The notes: a model not told the origin generated them from the letters alone. Counted from the stretch's first letter, positions 1 to 8,236 are shown. The stretch is DNA of 64,000 bases from Amycolatopsis balhimycina FH 1894 (GCF_000384295.1 NZ_KB913037.1:8433533-8497532), one strand, 5' to 3'. Translations and numbers: made by a program.

Positions 1-1
1 C

Positions 2-775
2 GGCTGCGGGATCCGGGGCCTGCGCCCGGACTCCAACGGCGCGGCGGCCGGCAGCAGCCTCGAGGACGCGATCCTGCAAGGCGCTCTCGAGCTCGTCGAA
101 CGGGACGCCGTCGCGTTGTGGTGGTACAACCGGACGCCCGTGCCGGGGATGGACCTCGCCTCCTTCGGCGACCCGTGGCTGGAGGAGATGATCGGCGGCT
201 ACGCGGGAATCGGCCGCGAGCTGTGGGCCCTCGACGTGACGTCGGACCTCGGCGTCCCGGTGGTCGTGGCGCTCTCGCGGCGCACCGACGGGCCGTACGA
301 GCACATCATCTTCGGCTTCGGGGCCCACCTCGACCCGCGGATCGCGCTCCGCCGCGCGGTCACCGAGCTGAACCAGATGATCCCGGACGTGCTCCACTTC
401 GGACACGAGCTCGACGACCCGGACGGGGCCCGCTGGCTCGAGTACGCGACGGTGGCCGGCCAGCCCTACCTCCGGCCCGCCGCGGGCGTGCGGATGCGCG
501 TCCCGGCGGACTTCCGGTTCGTCCACCGCCCGGACGTGCGCGACGACGTGCTGGCGCTGGGCCGCACGCTGGCGGCAGCGGGCACGGAGCTGCTCGTGCT
601 CGACCAGACCCGGCCCGACGTGGGGATCCCGGTGGTCAAGGTGCTCGCGCCGGGCCTGCGGCCGTTCTGGGCCCGCTACGCGCCCGGGCGCCTGTTCGAC
701 GTCCCGGTGCGGCTCGGCAGGCTCGCCGAGCCGACGCGCTACGAGCGCCTCAACCCGTTCCCCATCTTCCTCTAG
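2..775 (+). CDS. YcaO-domain cyclodehydratase (C-terminal part, cut by window edge)
   Basis: The reading frame is open from the first codon, so the start lies outside the window; about 257 residues are visible. The opening residues SNGAAAGSSLEDAILQGALE, then LVERDAVALWWYN, are the ATP-binding helix typical of YcaO proteins (paired glutamates in LEDAILQGALELVERD). In azole-forming RiPP pathways YcaO uses ATP to cyclise Cys/Ser/Thr of a precursor peptide to azolines. The C-terminus NPFPIFL is proline-rich, as in azoline-forming YcaOs, though it does not match the usual PxPxP exactly. A SagB-type dehydrogenase follows 47 bp downstream on the same strand, which supports a thiazole/oxazole-modified peptide pathway rather than a thioamidation YcaO. 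Substrate unknown; the rest of the cluster lies upstream, out of view. Confidence 0.9.
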   Translation, partial: GCGIRGLRPDSNGAAAGSSLEDAILQGALELVERDAVALWWYNRTPVPGMDLASFGDPWLEEMIGGYAGIGRELWALDVTSDLGVPVVVALSRRTDGPYEHIIFGFGAHLDPRIALRRAVTELNQMIPDVLHFGHELDDPDGARWLEYATVAGQPYLRPAAGVRMRVPADFRFVHRPDVRDDVLALGRTLAAAGTELLVLDQTRPDVGIPVVKVLAPGLRPFWARYAPGRLFDVPVRLGRLAEPTRYERLNPFPIFL

Positions 776-822
776 CACCCTGGAGTGACCGGAAGAGCAC
801 TTCACCCCCTGTGTAGGAGCCC

Positions 823-2256
823 GTGTTGACCGCCGACAGCCCGGACGGACGCGCCGAAACGATCCGGTTGCTGTCCCTGACCGAGGACACCCTGCTCGAA
901 GCCGGGGACGACGGGTCGCTCGTCGCCATCACGTGGTGGGGGGAGTACGAGTTCCCCGGCACGCCCGAGGACGTCCGCGCGTCCCTCGACCGGATGGCGC
1001 TCGGCCCGGTGACCATGGCCAACCTGGCCGTGACGGGCCGGGACGAGTCGCGGGTGTCGCTGCGGAAGGTGCTCAACCGGCTCTCCGGCTCGGTGGTGCA
1101 CTCCCTCGCGCTCAACGACGGCCAGGGGCCGCTGCTCTCGGCGATCCCGGTGACGCAGAACCCCGCGTTCCCGGTCGGCCCGCTGCCGGCGGCGCGGCGC
1201 GTCCGGCTCTCGCGGTTCACGTCGCTGCGCGCCGACGGTGGCACGCTGCTGGCCGAGTCGCCGGGAGCGCGGTACAAGGTCGCCTTGACCAGCTCGCCGG
1301 CCGTGGTGATCGCGTCGTCGCTGGCCGCGCCGAAAACCGTCGACGAGCTGGCCACGACGGCCGGCGTGCCGCAGGCCGTCGTGGCCGACGTCGTGTCCTT
1401 CCTGGTTGCCGCGGGGGTGGTGCTGCTCGCGCGGCCGGACGGCGGGTTCGCCGAGTCCGGCGGTTCCCAGGTCACCGTCTGGTCGCCGGACGACCTGCTG
1501 TTCCACACCCGCAGCCGGACCTGGCAGAAGGGGGCGGCGCCGGATCCGGAGGCGGCCCCCGGGGTGCGCAAGCCGCCCGTGGTCAAGCAGGTCACCGCCG
1601 GGCCGACGTTCCCGTTGTACCGGCCGGATCCGGCCGTGCTGGCGGCGCGGGACCCGTCGCTGACCAGCCTGCTCGAGCGCGACCACACCTGCCCGGAGTT
1701 CAGCGAGCGCGTCCTGCCGGCGCGGCAGCTCGGCGAGTTCCTGTTCCGGGCGGCCCGCGTCCGCTCGGTGGGGCCGGCGCACCTGCCCGGCGCCCCGGCG
1801 CACGAAGCGTCGCAGCGGCCGTACTTCAGCGTCGCCTGCCTGTACGAACTCGAGATCTACGTCGGCATCAACCGCTGCGACGACCTGACCCGCGGGATCT
1901 ACCACTACGATCCGATGTGGCACACGCTCACCCTGATCAGCGACGACCTCCCGGTCCTCGACAGCCTGCTGGACATGGCGATGGTCGCCGCGGGCGGGCA
2001 CGCCCGGCCGTCGGCGCTGCTGACGATGACGGCCCGCATGTCGCGGATCGCCTGGGCGCTCGGCGGGGCGGCGTACGCCACGACGCTGGTCCACGTCGGA
2101 GCGCTCCAGCAGGTGTTCTCCCTGGCCGCGAAGGCCATGGGGCTGACCGCGCACGCCGTGCCCGTCGACGCCGGCGACCGCGTCGACCGGGCGTTGAAGC
2201 TGGAGTGGCCCGCCGAGGTCAGCGTCGGCGAATGCGTGCTGAACTTGCCTGGGTGA
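823..2256 (+). CDS. SagB/ThcOx-type azoline dehydrogenase
   Basis: A 477-residue protein with a GTG start preceded by TAGGAGCCC. Residues about 1-200 form an N-terminal extension with winged-helix character (AAPKTVDELATTAGVPQAVV near 170). Residues about 270-477 are a nitroreductase-fold domain with SVACLYELEIYVGINRCDD, the YHYDPMWHTL segment seen in SagB proteins, and ALGGAAYATTLVHVGALQQV. These FMN enzymes oxidise azolines made by YcaO to azoles. It sits directly behind the YcaO gene, so the two very likely act on the same peptide. Family assignment is firm; the actual substrate is not known. Confidence 0.88.
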   Translation: MLTADSPDGRAETIRLLSLTEDTLLEAGDDGSLVAITWWGEYEFPGTPEDVRASLDRMALGPVTMANLAVTGRDESRVSLRKVLNRLSGSVVHSLALNDGQGPLLSAIPVTQNPAFPVGPLPAARRVRLSRFTSLRADGGTLLAESPGARYKVALTSSPAVVIASSLAAPKTVDELATTAGVPQAVVADVVSFLVAAGVVLLARPDGGFAESGGSQVTVWSPDDLLFHTRSRTWQKGAAPDPEAAPGVRKPPVVKQVTAGPTFPLYRPDPAVLAARDPSLTSLLERDHTCPEFSERVLPARQLGEFLFRAARVRSVGPAHLPGAPAHEASQRPYFSVACLYELEIYVGINRCDDLTRGIYHYDPMWHTLTLISDDLPVLDSLLDMAMVAAGGHARPSALLTMTARMSRIAWALGGAAYATTLVHVGALQQVFSLAAKAMGLTAHAVPVDAGDRVDRALKLEWPAEVSVGECVLNLPG

Positions 2257-2295
2257 GCCTGTGGCGCGAGCGCCCGGCCGCCTGCGGATACGGCG

Positions 2296-2415
2296 GGGCC
2301 GCGGAACCTCGCCTACCGCGTGGAGGCCCTCGGCGGCGAGCCGGCGGTGGGGGTGCGGCCGGACGGGACGCACCGGCTGTGCGCGGTCGTCCCGCTGGAG
2401 GCGCCGGCCTGGTGA
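2296..2415 (+). pseudogene. Remnant of a sensor histidine kinase C-terminus
   Basis: No start codon or complete gene is present, but one frame ending in TGA at 2413-2415 reads GPRNLAYRVEALGGEPAVGV, then DGTHRLCAVVPLE. This is the G2-box and last strands of a HATPase_c domain. The same signature occurs in the intact kinase at 5592-7943 (IGNLSHRVADLGGELTAGVV, then DDGRFRLRAVVPV). The fragment lies between the dehydrogenase gene and a response regulator of the NarL type, so it is probably the tail of the kinase once paired with that regulator. The upstream part cannot be traced in any frame. Confidence 0.7.
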
Positions 2416-2431
2416 ACCTTGCCCGGAGCGG

Positions 2432-3037
2432 TCACAGCCATTCGGCTTCGGTGGCGATCCGGATCGCGTGGACCCGGTTGCGCGCGTTGAGCTTCGTCAC
2501 CGACGCGGCCAGGTAGTTGCGGACCGTTCCCGGGGAGAGGAACAGGTCCGCGGCGATGTCGGCCACGTTGCGGCCGCGGGCGGCCAGCGAGAGGATCTCC
2601 AGCTCGCGGGGGGTGAGCGGGCAGTCGTCGGCTTCCCAGGCGGACAGGGCGAGTTCGCTGTCGATGACCCGGCGGCCGACGGCCACCGAGCGGACCGCGT
2701 TCGCCAGCTTGTCCGAAGGCGCGTCCTTCAGCAGGAATCCGTTGACCTTGGCGTCCAGCGCGCGGCGGACGGTGCCCGGACGGCCGAGGCTGGTGAGGAT
2801 GAGGGTGTGGCATTGCGGCAGGTTTTCGTGGATTTCGGCCGCCGCCGTCAGACCGTCCTTGCCGGGCAGGTCGATGTCGATGACGGCGACGTCCGGATGG
2901 GCCGCCTTCGCCGCGGGCAGGATCTCGTCACCGGAATCGACTTCCGCGACCACTTCGATGTCGGATTCGAGGTTGAGCAACGCGACGAGTGCGCCGCGGA
3001 CCATATCCATGTCCTCGGCCAGCAAAACTCTGATCAC
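2432..3037 (-). CDS. NarL/LuxR-type response regulator
   Basis: A 201-residue regulator: receiver domain at residues 1-120 (acidic pocket AED at 7-9, phospho-acceptor Asp54 in VAVIDIDLPGKDG, Lys in FLLKDAPS) and a LuxR-type HTH at about 140-195 (LTPRELEILSLAARGRNVAD, then LSPGTVRNYL). It is close to DesR-like regulators. The gene at 4977-5582 is a clear paralogue with the same segment order and many identical blocks (ALDAKV, FLLKDAP, SPGTVRNYL versus SAGTVRNYL). It faces a kinase remnant at 2296-2415, suggesting it has lost its original sensor. It may be served by the tandem kinase at 5592-7943 (inference). Confidence 0.93.
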   Translation of the reverse strand: MIRVLLAEDMDMVRGALVALLNLESDIEVVAEVDSGDEILPAAKAAHPDVAVIDIDLPGKDGLTAAAEIHENLPQCHTLILTSLGRPGTVRRALDAKVNGFLLKDAPSDKLANAVRSVAVGRRVIDSELALSAWEADDCPLTPRELEILSLAARGRNVADIAADLFLSPGTVRNYLAASVTKLNARNRVHAIRIATEAEWL

Positions 3038-3124
3038 GGTGTGGCCTCACTTCCCCCAGCCGGACGTCTCCCCGTGAGAATGATACGCCACCGGATCCGG
3101 CGCACAGCGCATTCGGTGCCCGGG

Positions 3125-3138
3125 CGGGAGCGCTCCCG
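3125..3138. promoter_or_regulatory. 14-bp perfect palindrome upstream of response regulator
   Basis: CGGGAGCGCTCCCG is a perfect palindrome about 90 bp upstream of the start of the regulator ending at 3037. Its position suits an operator or self-regulatory site, but GC-rich DNA throws up such palindromes by chance. Confidence 0.3.
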
Positions 3139-3172
3139 GGCCCCGCCGGAAGGCAATTCCCGCCACCCGGAA

Positions 3173-3216
3173 GGCCGTCGATCGGGCGCCGTCCCCACGA
3201 CGCCCGATCGACGGCC
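3173..3216 (-). terminator. Hairpin downstream of the AraC gene
   Basis: GGCCGTCGATCGGGCG at 3173-3188 is exactly inverted at 3201-3216, giving a 16-bp stem with a 12-nt loop. It lies 44 bp beyond the stop codon of the AraC gene at 3260-4009 and before the next gene on the same strand. It has no clear U-tract, as is common for actinomycete terminators. Confidence 0.6.
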
Positions 3217-3259
3217 GGAAGCCCGGCGGCACCGCATTCCCGTGCCTGCTCCGGCGTGT

Positions 3260-4009
3260 TCAGACCGCCACCGGCCGCCGGACGGCCGCCGGCCGCAGAT
3301 CCGGCAGGGCCAGCAAAACCGGCGGGTCGAAGCTGTGCCGCGGCCGCACCCGCACGTCGGTCAGCACGGCCGTGACCCCGCGGTGCACCGGCACCGGGCC
3401 GGCGAGCCCGGTGTAGGGGCGTGGCCCGCGTTCGTCGTCGTGGCCGGTGCCGAAGGTGTGGGCGATGACGTACCAGGAGCCGGGCGGCACGTCGGCCAGC
3501 CGGTACGGTCCCGGCCCGGCCAGGATCGCGTACCGCACGGGACGGCCTTCGGTGATCTTCGCCGGGAACAGGCCGACGAAGACGGTGCCGGCGGACGTCC
3601 CGTGCGGACAGTGCACGTGCCCGCGCACCGTGCTGCCCGAAGGCGCCTGGTCAGCGTGTTCGGGGAGCCGCGGCGGCAGGCCCCGGCTCTGCCGGTAGCC
3701 GCTCGGCGAGACCCCCACGCTGCCGCTGAAGCGGGCGCTGAAGGTGCCGACGCTGTTGTAGCCCACCTGGTGGCTGATGTCGGCGACCGAGATGGTCGTC
3801 GTCGCGAGCAGCCGTTTCGCTTCGGCCAGCCGCAGCGCGGACAGGAACCGTCCCGGGGAAAGCCCGGTCGCCCGCAGGAATACGCGGGTGAAGTGGAACT
3901 TGCTGAACATGGCGGCCCGGGCGAGGTCGTCGACAGTGAGCCGGTCGCCCAGGTGGTCCCGCATGGTCGTGATGGCGCGCGCCATGGCCTGTCGTACGAC
4001 CTCGTCCAT
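3260..4009 (-). CDS. AraC-family transcriptional regulator
   Basis: A 249-residue protein. The start ATG at 4009 is chosen because GGGAGGAGG lies just upstream; a longer open frame exists but has no comparable ribosome site. The N-terminal 110 residues hold the two AraC helix-turn-helix units (LTVDDLARAAMFSKFHFTRV, then ISVADISHQVGYNSVGTFSA, ending in the GVSPSGYR signature). The C-terminal half (about 125-249) is a beta-rich domain of unknown ligand. The protein has the same architecture as the AraC gene at 14160-15068 that heads the enediyne operon (FHFSRIFAKATGVTPGRFL versus FHFTRVFLRATGLSPGRFL), so the two are paralogues. Divergent from the orphan peptide gene at 4467. Confidence 0.92.
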   Translation of the reverse strand: MDEVVRQAMARAITTMRDHLGDRLTVDDLARAAMFSKFHFTRVFLRATGLSPGRFLSALRLAEAKRLLATTTISVADISHQVGYNSVGTFSARFSGSVGVSPSGYRQSRGLPPRLPEHADQAPSGSTVRGHVHCPHGTSAGTVFVGLFPAKITEGRPVRYAILAGPGPYRLADVPPGSWYVIAHTFGTGHDDERGPRPYTGLAGPVPVHRGVTAVLTDVRVRPRHSFDPPVLLALPDLRPAAVRRPVAV

Positions 4010-4466
4010 GGTGGCCCTCCTCCCGTCACCTGCCGCCGGAGCCGCGTTCCCCTGTGAAACGCGGCGCTGCCGGCGGAATGCTTCTCGGCAAGAACTGTAG
4101 GTCGGACGCTGTCTACTTCTTAAGTGCTCAGTGCACCGTTCCGGATGGGTTTCGCAGGGGCCGGACATGCGTTTTGCACATGGGCCCGGTACCGCGGTTT
4201 CAGGCGGTCCCCGGACGGGTATGCACTCCGGTGAGCGACCAGCCGGTCTGTCGCGTTTTGCGGCAGGATGAACACGAAAAGTGAGCGAAACGACGTTACG
4301 CGGTCGCCGTGCCTGCCCTCGATACTCCATTCGGGGGCAGGTACAACACTGCGCGGAGCAGACATAAAACACACTTGCCCGGTGATGTGGGCACTGGCTC
4401 CCGATCGCCCGTCGGCGGACTATTTGTGGCACGTGAAGATTTCAACTTCGCCACTGGGAGACCTCA
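4010..4466. other. Long intergenic region between AraC and small peptide genes
   Basis: This 457-bp gap separates two divergent genes and should hold both promoters. It is visibly richer in A/T than the flanking genes. Near the AraC start there is a nested inverted repeat: CCGCCGG with CCGCGTT on the left (about 4034-4048) and AACGCGG with CCGGCGG on the right (about 4058-4080), which would fold in the AraC leader RNA. I find no convincing gene in it. Confidence 0.5.
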
Positions 4467-4664
4467 ATGTCCGCACACATTTCCGCTGACGTCCGCGCGC
4501 TTTTCGCCGATCTGGGGATCGAGGTCGAAAACACCGATGCGGCCGAGACCGGTCTCGTGATCGACTGTTTCGAACAATGGGGTGGCCGCACCGGTTCGGG
4601 GGTGCGCGCCACCACCTGCCCGACGAACGTCGACGCGCTGCGCGACGTGGAACTCGCCGCGTGA
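4467..4664 (+). CDS. 65-residue orphan peptide, candidate RiPP precursor
   Basis: The ATG has a good ribosome site (CTGGGAGACCTCA) and the gene is followed by its own hairpin, so it looks like a real single-gene transcript. The product begins MSAHISADVRALFADLGIEV, is acidic in its first 36 residues, contains WGG at 38-40 and ends RTGSGVRATTCPTNVDALRD, then VELAA. If cleavage occurred after the Gly-Gly, the tail would hold Cys51 and several Ser/Thr that azole enzymes could cyclise. The YcaO and SagB-type genes lie 2.2 kb away. I do not recognise the family. A precursor role is inference; it could equally be a small regulatory or structural protein. Confidence 0.6.
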   Translation: MSAHISADVRALFADLGIEVENTDAAETGLVIDCFEQWGGRTGSGVRATTCPTNVDALRDVELAA

Positions 4665-4700
4665 GCCCGTGCCGGCTGCCGTCCGCACTGGTCCGGGCCT

Positions 4701-4750
4701 GAGGGAGCCGGTCATCCGGGGGTGCGTTCGCCCCGGAGGCCGGCTCCTCT
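4701..4750 (+). terminator. Hairpin after the 65-residue peptide gene
   Basis: GAGGGAGCCGG with CCGGGG on the left pairs with CCCCGG and CCGGCTCCTC on the right around a short loop (about 4719-4730). It starts 37 bp after the peptide stop codon and is followed by TCTTG. The stem has small internal mismatches. Confidence 0.6.
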
Positions 4751-4976
4751 CTTGTGCCGGCGGTCCACTGGCGACAGTCAATGGGAAAATTTCCCACCAC
4801 TCGCCTATTTGCTTTTACTACCTTCCGGTAGCCGGTCGAGCGCGTTCTGCTGTGAAAGTATCGAATTACTTCGAGACGCACGTGCATTTCCCGATGTGAA
4901 CCCTCTCGGCCCAACCGGGAGTCCGGTCGAAATGTTTAACTGAGGCCCTGGGGATTCGTGAGGGCGGAGGCGCCTC
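4751..4976 (+). promoter_or_regulatory. Upstream region of second response regulator
   Basis: The 226-bp region ahead of the regulator at 4977 has an A/T-rich perfect inverted repeat TGGGAAAATTTCCCA at 4782-4796, unusual in this GC-rich DNA and well placed (about 180 bp upstream) for a regulator site. No gene seen in the region. Promoter boxes cannot be assigned with confidence. Confidence 0.35.
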
Positions 4977-5582
4977 GTGATCAAAGTTCTCGTCGCCGAA
5001 GACATGCACATTGTCCGCGGCGCGCTCGTCGCGCTGTTGCGCCTGGAGCCCGACATCGACGTGGTGGCCGAGGTCGCGTCCGGGACCGAGATCCTCCCCG
5101 CTGCCCGGGCCACCGAAGCAGACGTCGCGATCATCGACATCGACCTGCCGGGCAAGGACGGCCTCACCGCGGCCTGCGAGCTGCACGAGCAGCTGCCGCG
5201 TTGCCGCACTCTCATCCTCACCAGCCTGGGCCGCCCGGGCACGCTCAGGCGCGCGCTGGACGCCAAGGTGCGCGGGTTCCTGCTGAAGGACGCGCCGCCG
5301 GATCAGCTCGCCAACGCCGTGCGCGGCGTCGCGGCCGGACGGCGGATGGTGGACGGCGACCTGGCCCTGGCGGCCTGGGACAGCGACGACTGCCCGCTGA
5401 CCGGCCGTGAGCTCGACGTGCTGCGGCTGACTTCACAGGGCTACGGGACGGTCGAAGTGGCGGCCCGGCTCTACCTGTCGGCGGGCACGGTGCGGAACTA
5501 CCTGACGACGGTGGTGTCGAAGCTGGGGGCGCGCAACCGGGTGGACGCGATCCGGCTGGCCAGGGAGTCCGGCTGGATCTGA
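4977..5582 (+). CDS. NarL/LuxR-type response regulator (paralogue of 2432-3037)
   Basis: 201 residues: receiver domain with AED at 7-9, phospho-acceptor Asp54 in VAIIDIDLPGKDG and the conserved Lys in FLLKDAPP, then a LuxR-type HTH (LTGRELDVLRLTSQGYGTVE, then LSAGTVRNYL). It starts with GTG and is preceded by GGGCGGAGG. It is convergent with, and only 9 bp from, the tandem histidine kinase gene. Neighbouring sensor/regulator pairs usually work together, so this is the likely cognate regulator. Targets are unknown; the peptide and RiPP genes nearby are candidates (inference). Confidence 0.93.
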   Translation: MIKVLVAEDMHIVRGALVALLRLEPDIDVVAEVASGTEILPAARATEADVAIIDIDLPGKDGLTAACELHEQLPRCRTLILTSLGRPGTLRRALDAKVRGFLLKDAPPDQLANAVRGVAAGRRMVDGDLALAAWDSDDCPLTGRELDVLRLTSQGYGTVEVAARLYLSAGTVRNYLTTVVSKLGARNRVDAIRLARESGWI

Positions 5583-5591
5583 GGGCGGCCC

Positions 5592-7943
5592 TCAGACGGG
5601 CACCACCGCGCGCAGCCGGAACCGGCCGTCGTCCACCACGCCGGCGGTCAGCTCTCCGCCGAGGTCCGCCACCCGGTGGGACAGGTTGCCGATGCCGCTG
5701 CCCGACGCGGTGCCGGACCGGGCGGACCCGTCGGCCGCCGGGGCGGCGGGGGTGGCCGGGCGCGCGCCGGGCCGCTCGACGCCGTCGTTGACGATCTCGA
5801 GGCTGACGCCGCCGTCGATGCGGTGCAGGGCGATCTCACAGGTCTTCACCCGGCTGTGCCGGAGCACGTTCGTGACGCCCTCCCGCAGCACCACCGCCAG
5901 CACCGTGCGGACCGGCGCGGGCAGCTCGTCCTGGAGCATCTCCATCCGGACCCGGACGTCGGCGGAGGCGAGCACCGAGCGGGCCGAGCGGGACTCGCTG
6001 TCGAGGGACAGTTCCCGGTAGCCGCTGGCCACCGAGCGCACGTCGGAGAGGGCCTGCCTGGTCAGGCCCAGGATCTCGACCAGCTCCTCGGTCGCCCGGT
6101 CACGGTCCAGCGGCAGCACCCGCGCCGTCAGCTCGCTCTTGAGCGCGATCGCCGAGAGGCTCATGCCGAGCAGGTCGTGCAGGTCGCGGGCGAAGCGCAG
6201 GCGCTCCTCGGCGACCGCGGTCTCGGCCAGCCGCCGCCGGCTGTGGTTGAGCTCGGCGACCAGCCGGACCAGCCACAGCATGCCGAACACGATGAGCCCG
6301 GCGAGCACCGTGCCGATGGAGAACAGCACCGCGTAGAGGGTGTCTTCGCCTGCCTTCCCGGCGACGTACTGGAGCCAGAGGTAGAAGCCGGCGTTCGCGG
6401 CGAAGACCAGCCAGCCGGCGACCGGGGGCAGGACCAGCAGCGCGCAGCCCATGAGCAGCGACGGCATGCTCACCCAGTCCCCCTGCAGCGGCAGCATCGG
6501 AAGGTAGATCAGGCAGGCCTGGACGAACAGCATCGCGACGCTCTGGCCCGAGCGCAGCCGGGTGGACGGGCGGTTGAAGTAGGCGAACTGCAGGGTCAGC
6601 AGCGCCACCAGCGACCCGGCGACGAGCGCGATGTGCCAGCCGTCCGTGGTCAGCAGGAGCTCGTGCACGAAGGCCCCGAGGCCGAACAGGGTGAAGGTGA
6701 CCGGCATGAGCACCCGGACCCGCCTCGACTCCGCGTGGGCCAGCTGGGAACCGTCGTCGGCCGGCGGCGGCTCGACCCGGTCCGGCAGCGGCAGCTCGAC
6801 GAGCAGCCGGAACCGGCCGTCCTCGCCGATGCCGCTGCGCACGGTGCCGCCCAGCGTGGCCACCTCGTCCGGCAGCCGGGCGAGCAACTCGGACTCCGCG
6901 GGCAGGTCGTCGGGGCCCACGCCGTCGTTGACGATCTCCAGGGACACCCGGCCGTGCCGCTGGTGGACCGCGATCTCGCAGTGTTCGACGTCGCTGTGGC
7001 GCAGGACGTCGGTGACGCCCTCCTGCAGCACCTTGGCGAGCAGGGTGCGCGCCTGGACCGGCAGGTCGCCCTGGTCCAGGTGGATCCGCACGGCGATGTC
7101 GGAGGCGGTCAGCAGCGACTGGGCGGTGCGGAACTCCTTCTCGAGCGACAGCTCGCGGTAGCCGTGGGACACCGCGCGGACGTCGGAGAGCGTGCGCTGC
7201 GCGGTGGCGGTGATCTCGGCGAGCTCGGCCTGCGCCTGCTCGCGCGACTTGCGCATCAGGCGGTGCACCAGCTCACCCTTGAGGGCGATGGCCGAGAGGC
7301 TCAGGCCGAGCAGGTCGTGCAGGTCCCTGGCGAAGGCCAGGCGCTGCTCGGCGACCGCGCGGCGGGCGAGCTCGGTCCGGGCCAGGTGCAGCTCGCGGAT
7401 CATCCGGGCGAGCAACGCGAGCTGGGCGAAGACCAGGCTGTAGACGGCGACGCCGAGGACGGTCCAGATCGACAGCAGCGGGGCGTCGTAGCGCAGCTCG
7501 ATCCACAGCACCGCGGCCAGGTTGAGGCCGAAGAGGGGCCACGCGAACCGGGCGGGCAGCACCAGCAGCACCGCGCCGCCGAAGAAGGCCGGCATCGCCG
7601 TCCACATGGCGTCGAAGGTGAAGACCGGCACGTATCCCAGCAGGGCCAGCACGACCAGCAGGACCCGGCTGACCCGCGTGTCGAGGCGGACCGACGGCCT
7701 GCTGAAGTAGAGCAGCTGGATGGCGAGGAGCAGCGCGACCGCGAGGATGGCGTAACCGGCTCCGATCGGGCTCACCGACAGGGGGAGGAGGCTGGCGAGC
7801 AGCGCGACCCCGAAGCCGGCGACGACCACGGTGATGATCGAGCCGGCGAGGTAGGTCGCCAGCTTGGGCCGCCGGTCGACCGCGCTCGTGCCCCGGGGCA
7901 CCGAAAGGGCGCCCGTGCGGTTCGAGCCGACGACCGGAGACAT
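5592..7943 (-). CDS. Double sensor histidine kinase: two kinase units in one chain
   Basis: 783 residues from an ATG at 7943 with CGGAGG ten bases upstream. Unit 1 (about 28-390) has several membrane helices, a HisKA_3 dimerisation helix with ARDLHDLLG (His209) and an ATPase domain. Unit 2 (about 405-783) repeats the whole plan: membrane helices, ARDLHDLLG (His589) and ATPase domain. The two histidines are exactly 380 residues apart, consistent with an internal tandem duplication. The ATPase of unit 2 is intact (N-box EGVTNVLRHS with Asn692; G-box GSGIGNLSHRV at 748-758). Unit 1 has Asp312 where Asn is expected (EGVTDVLRHS) and lacks the glycine-rich G2 motif. So probably only unit 2 binds ATP, while both histidines remain. 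Similar kinases normally have 350-450 residues. Likely partner: the regulator at 4977-5582. Confidence 0.92.
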   Translation of the reverse strand: MSPVVGSNRTGALSVPRGTSAVDRRPKLATYLAGSIITVVVAGFGVALLASLLPLSVSPIGAGYAILAVALLLAIQLLYFSRPSVRLDTRVSRVLLVVLALLGYVPVFTFDAMWTAMPAFFGGAVLLVLPARFAWPLFGLNLAAVLWIELRYDAPLLSIWTVLGVAVYSLVFAQLALLARMIRELHLARTELARRAVAEQRLAFARDLHDLLGLSLSAIALKGELVHRLMRKSREQAQAELAEITATAQRTLSDVRAVSHGYRELSLEKEFRTAQSLLTASDIAVRIHLDQGDLPVQARTLLAKVLQEGVTDVLRHSDVEHCEIAVHQRHGRVSLEIVNDGVGPDDLPAESELLARLPDEVATLGGTVRSGIGEDGRFRLLVELPLPDRVEPPPADDGSQLAHAESRRVRVLMPVTFTLFGLGAFVHELLLTTDGWHIALVAGSLVALLTLQFAYFNRPSTRLRSGQSVAMLFVQACLIYLPMLPLQGDWVSMPSLLMGCALLVLPPVAGWLVFAANAGFYLWLQYVAGKAGEDTLYAVLFSIGTVLAGLIVFGMLWLVRLVAELNHSRRRLAETAVAEERLRFARDLHDLLGMSLSAIALKSELTARVLPLDRDRATEELVEILGLTRQALSDVRSVASGYRELSLDSESRSARSVLASADVRVRMEMLQDELPAPVRTVLAVVLREGVTNVLRHSRVKTCEIALHRIDGGVSLEIVNDGVERPGARPATPAAPAADGSARSGTASGSGIGNLSHRVADLGGELTAGVVDDGRFRLRAVVPV

Positions 7944-8118
7944 GCGCAACGATCCTCCGGTGTCGTGGCGTCGCACGGAGTGGGTTCGGTGACCCGGGCT
8001 GAGCTCGGTCTGCATGCTTCCGGCCAATCCTATCTCATCCCGTCGGCTCGGTAGGACCGATCCGGCCAAAAGCAGGCCGACCCCGTGCGGCACGTAACCG
8101 TTGCTACTGAGCCATTCG

Positions 8119-8154
8119 GCCGTGACTGTGGTCGGAGCCGTGACTGTGGTCGGA
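8119..8154. repeat. 18-bp tandem direct repeat, two copies
   Basis: GCCGTGACTGTGGTCGGA occurs twice without a gap (8119-8136 and 8137-8154), followed by a degenerate third start (TCGGTGACGATCGG). It lies about 180-210 bp upstream of the kinase start at 7943 in non-coding DNA. Direct repeats of this size are common regulator sites, but no function is shown. Confidence 0.55.
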
Positions 8155-8236
8155 TCGGTGACGATCGGCACAGTCGGCGAAGAGTGGCCGCGCGGCAGTG
8201 CATCCGGCTCCGGCCGGACCGTCCGTTCCGGTCAGT

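Noticed and set aside
5676..8054. 792-residue open frame on the plus strand across the histidine kinase
   Set aside because: Its sequence is Arg/Gly/His/Gln-rich with no domain; it is the antisense shadow of the real kinase.
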